From NCBI RefSeq assembly GCF_030287445.1, contig NZ_JASVWB010000002.1, positions 992,001 through 1,056,000 on the forward strand: a stretch of 64,000 nt of DNA, given 5' to 3'. Within the stretch, counting starts at the first letter, position 1. Every line of letters begins with the position of its first letter. The notes under the pieces are model-generated. The model had not been told where the DNA came from. It did not search any database and saw only the letters and a list, made by a program, of their open reading frames with translations. Positions 26,077 through 34,925 of the stretch are shown piece by piece. The stretch comes from Streptomyces sp. ALI-76-A. GTDB taxonomy: Bacteria > Actinomycetota > Actinomycetes > Streptomycetales > Streptomycetaceae. A program made the translations under genes and the position numbers.

Positions 26077-26122
26077 ATCGAATGGATTCAAGGTCTATTC
26101 CGAATGCCTTTCGAGATAGACT
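26077..26122 (+). promoter_or_regulatory. array promoter region with ATCGAATG / CCGAATG / GATAG motifs
   Basis: An AT-rich island contains ATCGAATG (26077-26084), TTCCGAATG (26098-26106) and GATAGACT (26115-26122). TAGACT (26117-26122) fits an actinomycete -10 box. The same words recur before other array operons. It precedes the GTG start at 26165. Confidence 0.45.
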
Positions 26123-26164
26123 TGAGTCGTTTATGAGGGCAACGTGGAGTGAGGAGTGTGTTCC

Positions 26165-27148
26165 GTGACGACAGTCCATGACGAGTCCGAGAGCTCGGGC
26201 CCCGATCAGGAGACCGGGTCGATACCCGAGGAGAAGCCCGCGGCACCGAAGACGCGCAAGAAGGTCACCGGAGCCGAGCTCGAGGAGCGCTTCGCGGGCT
26301 GGACGATGCGCCAGCGCGAGAAGGTCCAGGTGCGCACCCCTGAGGACAACGCACGTTTGATCCGGCGCAGCGTGACCGCGGTGATGGGCGTGGGGATCCT
26401 CGCCCTGGTCGTCGCCACGGGCGTGGTCGGCGAGAGCTTCAAGGCGAGCACGGCGGACAACGACGCCCAGATTGTCCAGCTCAAGGGGCAGCTGGACGAT
26501 GCCCAGTCCACGCCCGTAAAGGCGGACGCCGGCGCGCAGTTGTCCAAGCTCACCGAGGCGGCAGCCGCTGATGCGAAGAAGGTCGCGTCCGGGGAGCAGA
26601 CTTTCGCCACGTTGTACCACCAAGCCGGCGTCCAGCCCAGCCCGGACAACGGGTCCCCGAACAAGGCCACGCTGGAGATCATCAAGCACCGCCGAGACAT
26701 GGCACCGCTGTTCAGCAAGGACTCCTTCCTGGTCAGTGACAAGGAGGCGTACAGCACCTCGTCGCTGACGCCGTTCGATGCGACCACCGAGATCGATCCG
26801 CGCCACGCCTGGTACATCCGCTACGACGGCCAGAACGCGGCTGCCCCGAGCACGTACGCATGGAAGGTCGAGACGGTGATGCCCGATCTGAGCGTGAAGG
26901 ACGGCTCGGGCGCGACGAACCAGGCAAAGGTCGTCTGGCTGTGCCGGGACACGAAGAGCGGTGAGGTGCTCGCCTGGGCGAGCGCGCGCTACGTGCGCAA
27001 CGGCTCGACGGGGGCCTTCAGCGACCTGGCGCTCGTGGTGACGGCCACCGGTGCTCAGTACGAGAACCCCGCGATCAAGCAGCCGGCCGGGTCCGAAGTC
27101 CCCGAACTCAGCGGCACGGGCGCCCAGAAGAAGAGCGGGAAGCGATGA
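26165..27148 (+). CDS. membrane-anchored exported protein, paralogue 1
   Basis: The GTG at 26165 is chosen because GAGGAG ends 8 nt before it; the product is 327 aa. About 75 charged cytoplasmic residues (KTRKKVTGAELEERFAGWTM) precede one membrane helix (MGVGILALVVATGVVG), then an outward domain of about 230 residues with a stalk-like segment (DAQIVQLKGQLDDAQ) and a beta-rich end (GEVLAWASARYVRN). It shares this layout with the next three genes. VirB8/TcpC-like channel proteins have a comparable topology, but no sequence match is claimed. Confidence 0.65.
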   Translation: MTTVHDESESSGPDQETGSIPEEKPAAPKTRKKVTGAELEERFAGWTMRQREKVQVRTPEDNARLIRRSVTAVMGVGILALVVATGVVGESFKASTADNDAQIVQLKGQLDDAQSTPVKADAGAQLSKLTEAAAADAKKVASGEQTFATLYHQAGVQPSPDNGSPNKATLEIIKHRRDMAPLFSKDSFLVSDKEAYSTSSLTPFDATTEIDPRHAWYIRYDGQNAAAPSTYAWKVETVMPDLSVKDGSGATNQAKVVWLCRDTKSGEVLAWASARYVRNGSTGAFSDLALVVTATGAQYENPAIKQPAGSEVPELSGTGAQKKSGKR

Positions 27149-27843
27149 CGGAGCAGACGGCAGCACCCACGCGGCGGGGGTTCTTCCGGCGCAATCTCTC
27201 GGTCCTGGTGACGGCAGCGGTCCTCGCGGTTGCCGCGACGGTTGTCGGCGCGACCTGGAGCGGCCAGCACGCGGCCCTGGCTGAGCAGGAAACCCAGATC
27301 AGCGACGTCGAGGGACATCTGGCAGGCGTCCAGAAGAAGAACGCCGAGCAGGTGAACGCGGACGTTATGGCGGCCCTGGGTGTCAGCCAGAACCGGCTGA
27401 GCACCGACGGCGAGCGCATCAAGTCGCTGCTTTCGATGGCCTTCACGTGGGACTCGGGACAGAGCTACGAGGCGGCGCGCGAGAGCCTGAAGAGCCGGTT
27501 CGGCCTCGACGAGAACGAGACGTTCCTGAAGTCGTTCATGCCTCCGTCGAGGTTCAGCGAGGACTCCCAGGGGCGGCGTTACTACTACATCGACACGGTC
27601 GGCCTGAACTCGGCTCTGGGCGAGGATCCGGGCATCGAGGTCGTCGATGTCAAGGCGGGCGTCTACACCTACGCCGTCCTGGCCGATGTCGAGGTCACCT
27701 CCGACGCGGTGTCCCAGAACAAGGCGAGCAAAGCCAGCACGGCGCACCGGCGCGCGCTGCTCTTCGTCACGGTCGACGCCCAGGGCAAGGTCTCGAATCT
27801 CTCCGGCGTCCCGGCGAGTGGCGAGACTCGCTATTCCGGATGA
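27145..27843 (+). CDS. membrane-anchored exported protein, paralogue 2
   Basis: A 232-aa protein overlapping the previous stop (ATGA). Basic N-terminus TRRGFFRRNLSV, one membrane helix at about 18-38, a stalk region (EQETQISDVEGHLAGVQKKN) and a compact extracytoplasmic domain whose strands include YYYIDTVGLNSALG and GVYTYAVLADVEV, ending AHRRALLFVTVDAQGKVSNL. The pattern of the final strands resembles NTF2-like folds such as VirB8, which is a structural guess. It is translationally coupled to paralogue 1, so the two likely form a complex. Confidence 0.65.
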   Translation: MTEQTAAPTRRGFFRRNLSVLVTAAVLAVAATVVGATWSGQHAALAEQETQISDVEGHLAGVQKKNAEQVNADVMAALGVSQNRLSTDGERIKSLLSMAFTWDSGQSYEAARESLKSRFGLDENETFLKSFMPPSRFSEDSQGRRYYYIDTVGLNSALGEDPGIEVVDVKAGVYTYAVLADVEVTSDAVSQNKASKASTAHRRALLFVTVDAQGKVSNLSGVPASGETRYSG

Positions 27844-27866
27844 CTCACACCACCTTTTGACTCGTC

Positions 27867-27880
27867 TTATTGATAGAGTT
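27867..27880 (+). promoter_or_regulatory. TTATTGATAGAGTT motif upstream of paralogue 3
   Basis: This AT-rich word lies in a 74-bp gap before the ATG at 27918 and matches GATAG words in front of other array operons. TTGACT lies a little upstream but the spacing to TAGAGT is short (11 nt), so the architecture is not a standard sigma70 promoter. Confidence 0.4.
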
Positions 27881-27917
27881 GTCCTGGTATTCGAGTGAAA
27901 CGGCAAGTTGAGGACTA

Positions 27918-28706
27918 ATGGCATCGACACAGACCGATGAGTCGGGTGGGGGCGCAGTGCGCAAGACGCGCTTCGTCGCGACGTCCGCGTCCTCGCAGGA
28001 GGGCGCGGACACTCCTGAGCAGACGGAGCCCGCGGGCGGCCTGCGCAAGCGCACCCTCGTGGCCGGCGTGAGCATGGGTGTGGGCGCACTGCTGTGCTTC
28101 GTACTCTCCGCGGGGTTCTCCGGCGGTCAGAGCGCGGTGAGCGATACGGCTGGGCCGGAGATCCCCTCTCTGCAGGAGCAGATCAGGATCACCGAGGCGA
28201 AGACGGCGGCGCTGCCGAAGGCCGACGACGCCGAGCGTGGTCTGACCGCGGCCCTGACGGCGGCTGGTCAGGTCGCGAAGCTGCAGAACGACTACCGCTA
28301 CCTGACGCCCAGCGTGGCGGCAGACGGCGGCTCGCTCGACACGGCGACGTCTCAGCCGACGCTGCGCAACCTCATCCCCTACTTCGCCCCCTCGGTGCAC
28401 CAGGCGGACCTGGGGCCGTGGTACCTGCTCGCCAGTGACAAGGACGTGGCGGCCGGCGTCGGGATCCCGATGAGCTTCAGCTCCGGCTTTGAGTGGGTCG
28501 CCCAGGTGCCCTACCTGGTCAACGACGACAGCACCATCACGGTGACCTGGCTGGCAATGGAGACCAGGACCGGTGCGGGCGAGAGGCCGGCGGTGCTGGC
28601 CTGGGCCCGCGCCGATTACGACCAGGTCCGCAAGGCGTTCGTGAACATCCAGACCGGCACGACGGCCACCGGCGAGGCCCTGAAGCAGGAGGTGAAGACA
28701 CCGTGA
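27918..28706 (+). CDS. membrane-anchored exported protein, paralogue 3
   Basis: A 262-aa protein. A 45-residue charged cytoplasmic segment precedes a hydrophobic helix (VSMGVGALLCFVLSAGFSGG), then a stalk (IPSLQEQIRITEAKTAALPK) and an outward domain (SSGFEWVAQVPYLVNDDSTI, then VTWLAMETRTGAGERPAVLA). It ends at the TGA overlapping the GTG of the next gene. Same architecture as its neighbours. Function is inferred to be a channel or envelope component. Confidence 0.65.
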   Translation: MASTQTDESGGGAVRKTRFVATSASSQEGADTPEQTEPAGGLRKRTLVAGVSMGVGALLCFVLSAGFSGGQSAVSDTAGPEIPSLQEQIRITEAKTAALPKADDAERGLTAALTAAGQVAKLQNDYRYLTPSVAADGGSLDTATSQPTLRNLIPYFAPSVHQADLGPWYLLASDKDVAAGVGIPMSFSSGFEWVAQVPYLVNDDSTITVTWLAMETRTGAGERPAVLAWARADYDQVRKAFVNIQTGTTATGEALKQEVKTP

Positions 28707-29413
28707 ACGAGGAGATCAAGGACAAGCTGCGCCAGCACGCCGGGAAGATCCTGCTCGGCGGCACCGGGGCGCTGCTCGCGCTCTCGGTGGTCACGCTCGG
28801 AGCCAGCCTGCTCAGCGACGGCCCGGCCGTGTCGGACACCCAGGCCGATGCGGTTGTTCACAAGCTCGAAGGCAACCTCGGCGACGCCCGGGCCAAGCTC
28901 GCAACACAGCACACGGCGCTGCTGGCTCAGCTGCCGGGCATGGACATCGAGCGGGTGAACCGTGACAGGGCGACGGGCCGGTCCCTCCTGCTCAGCCTCA
29001 CCGACAGCTCGGCGTCGGCCCGGACCGTCAAGGAGCAGCAGGTACTCCTCGACGCGCGCTACGCCTTCCTCGACCACAAGTCCCGGGTGCTCACCGAGTT
29101 CGTACCGGAGTGGATGACGGCGACCAGAGCCACGAAGGGCGCTGGGACGACGTACACGCTCGCTGATCTGGACATCGATGTGAGTCGGGTGCAGGGCCTG
29201 AACTACTCCTACACGGGGGTGGCCCGGTTCGATCCGGTCCGCGTCGGACCGGATCAGAACAGCGCTATCAAGAGCGAGTTCGTGGTCTTCACCTACGCCA
29301 CCTCTCAGGACGGCACGGCGACGTCGCTGGACGCCTACCGGGCCTCCAGCAAGACCCGCGACGCCCTCGCTGCCGCCAGCGAGGAACAGCCCTCCCCCAA
29401 GCCGACCGGGTGA
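28703..29413 (+). CDS. membrane-anchored exported protein, paralogue 4
   Basis: The start is a GTG overlapping the upstream stop (GTGA at 28703-28706), giving 236 aa. The N-terminus VNEEIKDKLRQHAGKILLGG leads into a membrane helix, then a stalk (VVHKLEGNLGDARAKLATQH) and an outward domain with LADLDIDVSRVQGLNYSYTG and KSEFVVFTYATSQDG. The tail is Pro/Ser-rich. It completes a run of four similarly organised proteins. Confidence 0.65.
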   Translation: MNEEIKDKLRQHAGKILLGGTGALLALSVVTLGASLLSDGPAVSDTQADAVVHKLEGNLGDARAKLATQHTALLAQLPGMDIERVNRDRATGRSLLLSLTDSSASARTVKEQQVLLDARYAFLDHKSRVLTEFVPEWMTATRATKGAGTTYTLADLDIDVSRVQGLNYSYTGVARFDPVRVGPDQNSAIKSEFVVFTYATSQDGTATSLDAYRASSKTRDALAAASEEQPSPKPTG

Positions 29414-29476
29414 GCGAAGCGCCCACCGCTTCAGCACGCACCAAAGAAGACCCCGACGAGACGTAAGGACACGAAC

Positions 29477-30001
29477 ATGTCGACCCAGACCCTGGAGAAG
29501 ACCGAGACGACCGCCCCGACGAGCACGGCCGCGACGGCGAAGAAGACCAGGGCGAAGCCCGCGAAGGAGCAGAAGGACTCGAAGCTGCGCACCGGATGGC
29601 GGCGTCTGGCCCCGAAGAAGGAGACCGGCAGGTTCTCCGTCGTGGTGTGGGCGGGGTTCTTCCGGGTCATCGTCCTTCTCGCCGACTGCCTGCTGGCGTT
29701 CATCACGGCCATGGTCATCATCCCGCTGCTGGGCGCATGGCTGCACCAGCAGTCGGGCGCATCCAGGGGTGCGCTCAGTGCGGACGGAACCATCGCCATG
29801 TGGCTGATGCCGCTCCTCTTCCTGGTCGCAGTGCTCGCCGCGGGCGAGATCGTCGTGATGCGCGGCATGTGGCGCTGGGCAACGCGGATGATCGCGAAGA
29901 TCCGGGACGCCCGGGGCGAGGCGACCGGGGCCGACGTCACACCGAAGTCCACGACCAGGACCACCAACCAGAGCAAGACCAACCGCAAGAGGAGCACGTG
30001 A
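29477..30001 (+). CDS. two-TM membrane protein with charged tails
   Basis: A 174-aa protein. A 55-residue Lys/Thr/Ala-rich basic N-terminus precedes two hydrophobic segments (FFRVIVLLADCLLAFITAMV and MWLMPLLFLVAVLAAGEIVV) and a basic C-terminus. Its stop overlaps the next ATG at 30001, indicating coupling. It could be an inner-membrane scaffold of the transfer complex. No family recognised. Confidence 0.6.
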   Translation: MSTQTLEKTETTAPTSTAATAKKTRAKPAKEQKDSKLRTGWRRLAPKKETGRFSVVVWAGFFRVIVLLADCLLAFITAMVIIPLLGAWLHQQSGASRGALSADGTIAMWLMPLLFLVAVLAAGEIVVMRGMWRWATRMIAKIRDARGEATGADVTPKSTTRTTNQSKTNRKRST

Positions 30002-31050
30002 TGCGCACCGCAGGACTGACGATGAACGACGTGTGGGCCCACCGTGTCCTGCGTGAACGGGGAGTGGAGACGTACCGGCTGGAGGGGGTGACCGCCGAGC
30101 TCGGCGTCATGGTCGAATCGCTCGATCTCAAGCACCGGGGCAAGGAGGAGAACTACCGCCCGTATCTGCACATGACGGGCGAGCTGCGCTCGGTCACCCC
30201 GGCCAGGGCCCTGCCGTTCGGCATCTCCCAGGTGACCTACTCCCCCGGCCAGGGCGAGAAGGTAGACGCCTTCTACGAGTTCGACGACCAGCAGCTGGTC
30301 GCGCTCGCCAGCAAGGGCTACTTCACGAGCGGCTTCGCCGTGCCCGAGCAGGTCACCGGGATCGAGTGGGAGCTGCCGGCCACGGCGGACATGCTCGTGC
30401 TCGCTCCGTCGGGGGCGCAGACCGAAGGCGATGCGCCCGTGGTCTTCACCCAGATCCACGACATCGGGGGCCTGGAGATCGATCTCGAGTCCAGCGGCTA
30501 CGACCTCGCGGGCTACTTCGCCGACCATTCCAAGGACGGCGTCCCGCGGGCTGAGGCTGTGGTCGATGCGCGCGGGCTGAAGGCACGTTCGGACGCGATC
30601 AACTCGCTGTTCACCGAGGACGAGCTGAGCCTGGACACCGAGGTCAAGCAGGTCGTTGGAGCGCCTGTGCCTGAGGCAGCGCCGGTCGCTGACGGCATGA
30701 GCGCGCGTCTGCAGCAGATCGAGGCGGAGATCGCCGCCGAACGGGAGCAGTACCAGACCGAGCGCGCGAGCACCGAGGGCACCACGGAAAACCTCTACCG
30801 GGAGCGCGTGGCGGCAGCGTTGCAGACGGCTGAGGAGCAGGAGGAGCCGTTCGCTCCCCCGGTTCCGGCCCATGAGGCGCAGCGCGACCTGAACCTGGAT
30901 CTCGACCTGGAGCTGGAGGAGCAGGAGCAGGAGACCCGACGACGTGAGGTCAAGCCCGTCCCGAGCCTGGACGAGCGCAAGCGCCAGGTGGCCCAGCATG
31001 CGGCCGATCTGGACTTCGGCGAGGACGGCGAGCAGAGCCTGGGGTCCTGA
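30001..31050 (+). CDS. acidic cytoplasmic protein of the array
   Basis: A 349-aa soluble protein coupled to the preceding membrane gene. Residues 1-170 look like a mixed alpha/beta domain (DQQLVALASKGYFTSGFAVP, WELPATADMLVLAPSG), while residues about 235-349 are strongly acidic and predicted coiled coil (QQIEAEIAAEREQYQTERAS, LDLDLELEEQEQETRRREV). It sits directly before the relaxase-like gene, so an accessory role in DNA processing or docking is plausible but unproven. Confidence 0.55.
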   Translation: MRTAGLTMNDVWAHRVLRERGVETYRLEGVTAELGVMVESLDLKHRGKEENYRPYLHMTGELRSVTPARALPFGISQVTYSPGQGEKVDAFYEFDDQQLVALASKGYFTSGFAVPEQVTGIEWELPATADMLVLAPSGAQTEGDAPVVFTQIHDIGGLEIDLESSGYDLAGYFADHSKDGVPRAEAVVDARGLKARSDAINSLFTEDELSLDTEVKQVVGAPVPEAAPVADGMSARLQQIEAEIAAEREQYQTERASTEGTTENLYRERVAAALQTAEEQEEPFAPPVPAHEAQRDLNLDLDLELEEQEQETRRREVKPVPSLDERKRQVAQHAADLDFGEDGEQSLGS

Positions 31051-31073
31051 GGACGGACCAGGCATGACGAGCG

Positions 31074-31108
31074 CGGCCCCGGTTGCTGGCGGACAGCAGC
31101 CGGGGCCG
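31074..31108 (+). terminator. GC-rich hairpin upstream of the relaxase-like gene
   Basis: CGGCCCCGGTTGCTG pairs with CAGCAGCCGGGGCCG (one G-U pair) around a 5-nt loop. No T run follows, so it may be a weak terminator, an mRNA stabiliser, or a transfer-origin-associated structure next to the relaxase. Confidence 0.5.
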
Positions 31109-31144
31109 TAGTGCATCGGTACCGAGACAGGAGGGAGAGCGACG

Positions 31145-33433
31145 ATGGGCCTGAAGCAGGACATCATCGTGGTCAACGAGTTCAGCGTGCCGCTGCCCGG
31201 CGGCGGGGGATCGCGCGGTGCGACGCCGGGCGACTACGTCACTCGGTACATGGCCCGCGAGCAGGCGACCGAGTCGCTGGCTCCCATCCAGCGCCTGCGC
31301 ACCGACGACTTCATCATGCGCTACATGGCGCGGGAGTCTGCCGTTGAGCGCGCCGGTATCTCGCGGGGCGCGGCGAAGCATGAGATGCGCCAGGCCCAGG
31401 GCGACGGCGGCGTGGCCTTCGGCTACGGCTCGGTCTCACTCTCCGACGAGCAGCTGCGCGCGGCCGGCAACGACATCCAGCAGCACTTCGAGAACGGCAA
31501 GACCGTGCTCAAGACGGTGCTGTCCTTCGACGAGGAGTACCTGAGGAAGCACCGCATCGTCGATCAGGACTTCCACTGCGAGGCACGCGGCGACTACCGC
31601 GGCCACATCGACCAGATGAAGCTGCGCATGGCGATCATGCACGGTCTGGAGCGGATGAGCTCGGGCACCAGCGGCTTCGACGACCTGCGCTACGTCGGGG
31701 TCATCCAGGCCGACACCGAGCACGTGCACTGCCACCTGGCCATGGTCGACGGCGGCCGGGGCCAGGTGACGAAGAACGGTACGCAGCGCGGCAAGCTCCT
31801 GGACCGGCACAAGTCCAGGCTCCGCCGCGGTGTTGACGCCTGGCTCGATGAGAAGCAGGCGGTGGCTCATCTCGCCAGCGCTGTCGGCTACGAGCGGCGC
31901 AACGTCACCACCTTCATCAAGCGGTGGGCGCACGAGCGGATCCGTGCCGAGTCCCTGCCGCAGTTCCTGCTCGCCTGCCTGCCGGCAGACCGAACGTTGT
32001 GGCGCGCCGGCTCGAATGACGCCCGTATGCGCAAGGCGAACCAACTGGTGACCGAGCTCGTGAAGGAGCAACTCGACCGTGCAGGGTCCCCGATGCCGGA
32101 GGCCATGGAACGCATCGTCGACTACGCCAACGAGCGCCGCGCGAAGGAGTCTCTGAGCACGGAGGAATGGCAGAAGCTGGTCGAGCAGGGACGTATGCAG
32201 ATCATGGAGCGCGCCGTCAACGGCGTCTACCAGATGCTGCGGGCCATGCCGGAGTCGGAGTTGCGGGTGCGCACGCCGATGCTCGAAGTCATGGGGATGG
32301 ACTACCAGCAGATGGCGGTGCTCGCCGCGGACCGGCAGGGCGAAGACCAGAATGCTGAGGCCGACTTGGTCTCCTTCGGCTTCCGACTGCGCAGCTACGC
32401 CTCACGCCTGCAGCATCATCGGGAGAAGGCCGGGGTCTACCGCGACCTCGCGCACCAGTGGGAACAGGCCGAGAAGGCCGACGTCGCCGCCGAGGACTCG
32501 CGCCCGCTCTACGACTTCTACCGCTTCGAGGAGAACTACCACCGGCGGCTGATGAGCAAGTACCAGCACTTCCTGCCCTTCCTCGGGGACGCCGGCCAGT
32601 GGTACGAGCAGCAGCAGGACGTGGCGACCTACGGCCAGCGGCTGCTCTCGCTCATGGCGCTGCGCGCGGATGCCTCCCTGCAGCGGATGAAGGACCCCGA
32701 GGAAGCCGAGAACCTGGGCCGGACAATCTACGATCAGCCGGGCGGCCGGCTTCTGACTGAGGGCAAGCGCGGCCGGGCGGTGCTGGACGCGCGCATCCGG
32801 ACGATGAAGCAGTCCTATGACCAGAAGCTGGACGGCCTGCGGGCTGATCTCGCTTCCTCCGGCCTGGTGCTGCGCGTGGGGTCGAGCGCCGAGGACCAGG
32901 CGAGTACGGAGACCGACGCGGTCAGCACGGACTTCAAGATCGTCGCCGGTGCCGCGTATGACTTCGACGAGGTCAAGGCCCTGGACCTGCACCACCTGGG
33001 ACACGACTTCGTCACCGACGTCGAGATCGGGCCGCACGCGCGCCAGACCTTCGTCGAGATGACCAGGGATCGCCGGCGGCTGCTGCTGGCGGCGATGGAC
33101 TACCTGGACCAGTCCGGCCAGGCCGAGGCAATTCCTGATCTGCCGGTGGACGATGTCGCGGCGATGACACGGGCCTCCCGGGAGCTGACGCTTCAGCAGA
33201 CGGACGAGGAAACCGGCACGCTCGTGTTGCGTTCCCGGATCGCGGAACTGCGCGCCGAGCGCGGGCAGGCCGAGCGGATGCGGCGGTCCAAGGCCTCGTC
33301 GCTGGACGCCGGCCTCGTCGTGCGGGTCCAGGCCCAGGTCGATCAGGCTGTGACCACAGCGGATGCCAGGATGGCATTCGACTCGCAGTCACCTTCCACC
33401 TCGACTGACTTTGGACGTGAACAGAAAGACTAG
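31145..33433 (+). CDS. relaxase-like mobilisation protein (HVHCH motif)
   Basis: A 762-aa protein with GGAGGGAGAG before the ATG. Residues 30-90 contain YVTRYMAREQATES and DDFIMRYMARESAVER, in the region where related MobL-type relaxases carry their N-terminal Tyr motif. His193-Val-His195-Cys-His197 in TEHVHCHLAMVDGG matches the metal-binding three-His motif of HUH relaxases. A fused helical C-terminal half of about 450 residues has no helicase motif. I infer that it nicks the transfer origin and stays bound to the 5' end, docking on the coupling ATPase at 40832. Family placement as MobL-like is tentative. Confidence 0.65.
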   Translation: MGLKQDIIVVNEFSVPLPGGGGSRGATPGDYVTRYMAREQATESLAPIQRLRTDDFIMRYMARESAVERAGISRGAAKHEMRQAQGDGGVAFGYGSVSLSDEQLRAAGNDIQQHFENGKTVLKTVLSFDEEYLRKHRIVDQDFHCEARGDYRGHIDQMKLRMAIMHGLERMSSGTSGFDDLRYVGVIQADTEHVHCHLAMVDGGRGQVTKNGTQRGKLLDRHKSRLRRGVDAWLDEKQAVAHLASAVGYERRNVTTFIKRWAHERIRAESLPQFLLACLPADRTLWRAGSNDARMRKANQLVTELVKEQLDRAGSPMPEAMERIVDYANERRAKESLSTEEWQKLVEQGRMQIMERAVNGVYQMLRAMPESELRVRTPMLEVMGMDYQQMAVLAADRQGEDQNAEADLVSFGFRLRSYASRLQHHREKAGVYRDLAHQWEQAEKADVAAEDSRPLYDFYRFEENYHRRLMSKYQHFLPFLGDAGQWYEQQQDVATYGQRLLSLMALRADASLQRMKDPEEAENLGRTIYDQPGGRLLTEGKRGRAVLDARIRTMKQSYDQKLDGLRADLASSGLVLRVGSSAEDQASTETDAVSTDFKIVAGAAYDFDEVKALDLHHLGHDFVTDVEIGPHARQTFVEMTRDRRRLLLAAMDYLDQSGQAEAIPDLPVDDVAAMTRASRELTLQQTDEETGTLVLRSRIAELRAERGQAERMRRSKASSLDAGLVVRVQAQVDQAVTTADARMAFDSQSPSTSTDFGREQKD

Positions 33434-33441
33434 TTGCAGCC

Positions 33442-33471
33442 TTGTCGAATGCTCTATGAGAGTATTAGCGT
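33442..33471 (+). promoter_or_regulatory. probable promoter TTGTCG-18-TAGCGT
   Basis: TTGTCG (33442-33447) and TAGCGT (33466-33471) are separated by 18 nt, with TCGAATG overlapping the -35 edge. It follows the relaxase stop and precedes the ATG at 33570. Confidence 0.5.
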
Positions 33472-33569
33472 GAAGAGCGTTCGGCGGGACTCAATACCTT
33501 GTCCGGACGATGTGACTGATCGCGGCCGACTTGTCAGAGGGCAGTCGGAACGAACGGAAGGAAGAGATC

Positions 33570-34118
33570 ATGGCACTTCTCAAGGGCAAGGGCGCGATGA
33601 CCGGAGTCAACCTCATCGCGAAGGTCTACAAGAACGGCGTCACCAAGGACGGCAAGTCCCAGTACGCCGACGTCCAGCTCGACGCTCGAGATCCGCGCGG
33701 TCCGGAGCAGACGAACCTGCATCTGAAGTCCGATCGGGTTCAGGGTGAGGACGGCAAGGTCCGCTACAACAACGGCGCTCCGTACTCCACCGGTCAGATG
33801 GAGGAGATTGTCAAGGCTGCGGGTCCGAACACCGAGCCGATCCTGAACAAGGACGGCACTGAGGTCGGCACCATCTACGGCTTCAAGGGCAACGTGATGC
33901 CCGCGACGCGCGGCACTGGCCTGGTGGTTAACACCAAGTCCGTCGAGGCCTCCGAGTTCAAGGTCGACGACAAGACGCTGGACAACCAGTTCGCGTCCAT
34001 GCGCGCCGCCCGCGAGGCACGGGCGGCGGCCAAGGAGTCGCAGGCTCAGGCCCCGGCTCCCGAGGCCAAGCAGGAGCAGGCAGCTGAGGTCGAGGTCGAC
34101 GAGCCGGCGGTCGGCTGA
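33570..34118 (+). CDS. small basic/acidic array protein, unknown
   Basis: The ATG at 33570 follows GGAAGGAAGAG; the product is 182 aa. The N-terminal 130 residues look like a compact beta-rich domain (GVNLIAKVYKNGVTKDGKSQ, YADVQLDARDP, LHLKSDRVQGEDGKVRYNNG), which could be a nucleic-acid-binding fold. The tail is Ala/Glu/Gln-rich and acidic, as in ssDNA-binding proteins whose acidic ends recruit partners. That comparison is only by shape. Its own promoter suggests high expression. Confidence 0.55.
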   Translation: MALLKGKGAMTGVNLIAKVYKNGVTKDGKSQYADVQLDARDPRGPEQTNLHLKSDRVQGEDGKVRYNNGAPYSTGQMEEIVKAAGPNTEPILNKDGTEVGTIYGFKGNVMPATRGTGLVVNTKSVEASEFKVDDKTLDNQFASMRAAREARAAAKESQAQAPAPEAKQEQAAEVEVDEPAVG

Positions 34119-34157
34119 GACCGAGGTCGAGTTAAGCCCTATTCGAAAAGCCCCTGG

Positions 34158-34283
34158 ATGTCACTTGGTGAACTCGCCGTCGTCGCAAGCGGAATGCTCG
34201 CTGTCGGCCTCGCTGCCGTGGGTGCCTCGACGTACTCACGGCGCCGCTCCCGTCAGGGCGATCAGCCAGCTTCGCACGGCTGA
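34158..34283 (+). CDS. 41-aa single-pass membrane peptide
   Basis: The ATG at 34158 opens MSLGELAVVASGMLAVGLAA, then VGASTYSRRRSRQ, a hydrophobic helix followed by a positive-inside basic tail. An ATTCGAAAAG word lies just upstream at 34141-34150 and a hairpin follows. It is small but has the sequence character of a genuine membrane micropeptide. Confidence 0.4.
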   Translation: MSLGELAVVASGMLAVGLAAVGASTYSRRRSRQGDQPASHG

Positions 34284-34293
34284 TCCACAGATC

Positions 34294-34316
34294 CCCAGCG
34301 CGTCCGCCGCGCTGGG
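34294..34316 (+). terminator. hairpin after the micropeptide gene
   Basis: CCCAGCGCG and CGCGCTGGG form a 9-bp perfect stem with a 5-nt loop. No T run follows. Confidence 0.5.
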
Positions 34317-34380
34317 CGGGGGCCGCGTCTCCAGCGTCCCCCGCACCTCGACGAACACCTCCAACCGAAGGTTTCTTCTC

Positions 34381-34719
34381 ATGCGATCCGCCATCCGCAA
34401 CGCCGTCATGACGACGACGGCCACCGCGGTCCTGCTCGGCGGCCTCGCCGCCGTCGCCACGCCCGCGTCCGCCGTCGGCTCGTCCGCCTGCACCCGCAAC
34501 GACCGCAACCACTCCGTGTGGGGCCCCAACCTGGAGTGGCCGAACATCCGCACCGGCCCCGGCGTGGCCTACAAGTCCAAGGGCCACCTCGACTCCGCCG
34601 GCGAGTTCTGGGTGGAGTGCTCCGCCGTCAACAAGTACGGCAACCGCTGGTACTACGGGGAGAGCCTCTCCTCCAGCTCGTACGGCACGAAGGGCTGGGT
34701 CGCCGCCAGCTGGTTCTAG
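34381..34719 (+). CDS. secreted SH3-like protein A
   Basis: A 112-aa protein with a classic signal peptide (MRSAIRNAVMTTTATAVLLG, cleavage after TPASA). The mature part has WPNIRTGPGVAYKSKGHLDS, then NRWYYGE and GTKGWVAASWF, the layout of bacterial SH3 (SH3b) domains; Cys residues near the N-terminus and middle may form a disulphide. Streptomyces secretes many such small SH3b proteins. It is an odd passenger inside a transfer cluster and may bind the cell wall. Confidence 0.7.
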   Translation: MRSAIRNAVMTTTATAVLLGGLAAVATPASAVGSSACTRNDRNHSVWGPNLEWPNIRTGPGVAYKSKGHLDSAGEFWVECSAVNKYGNRWYYGESLSSSSYGTKGWVAASWF

Positions 34720-34925
34720 CACCACCGCGCGACGCCGACGCGACGCGCCCCCACACCGCTCCCTCCTGGAGCGACCGGGCAGAAACGCCCTGACCTGACC
34801 ACGGCCAGGCCCGCCTTCCAGGCCCCGGCGACGCCGGTGACACGACACCCCGCCAGCGCCTGCCCACCGACCTCTCGCCGAGGCACACCCCTACCCAACC
34901 ACACCCCTTTTATGGAGGTTTGCAC

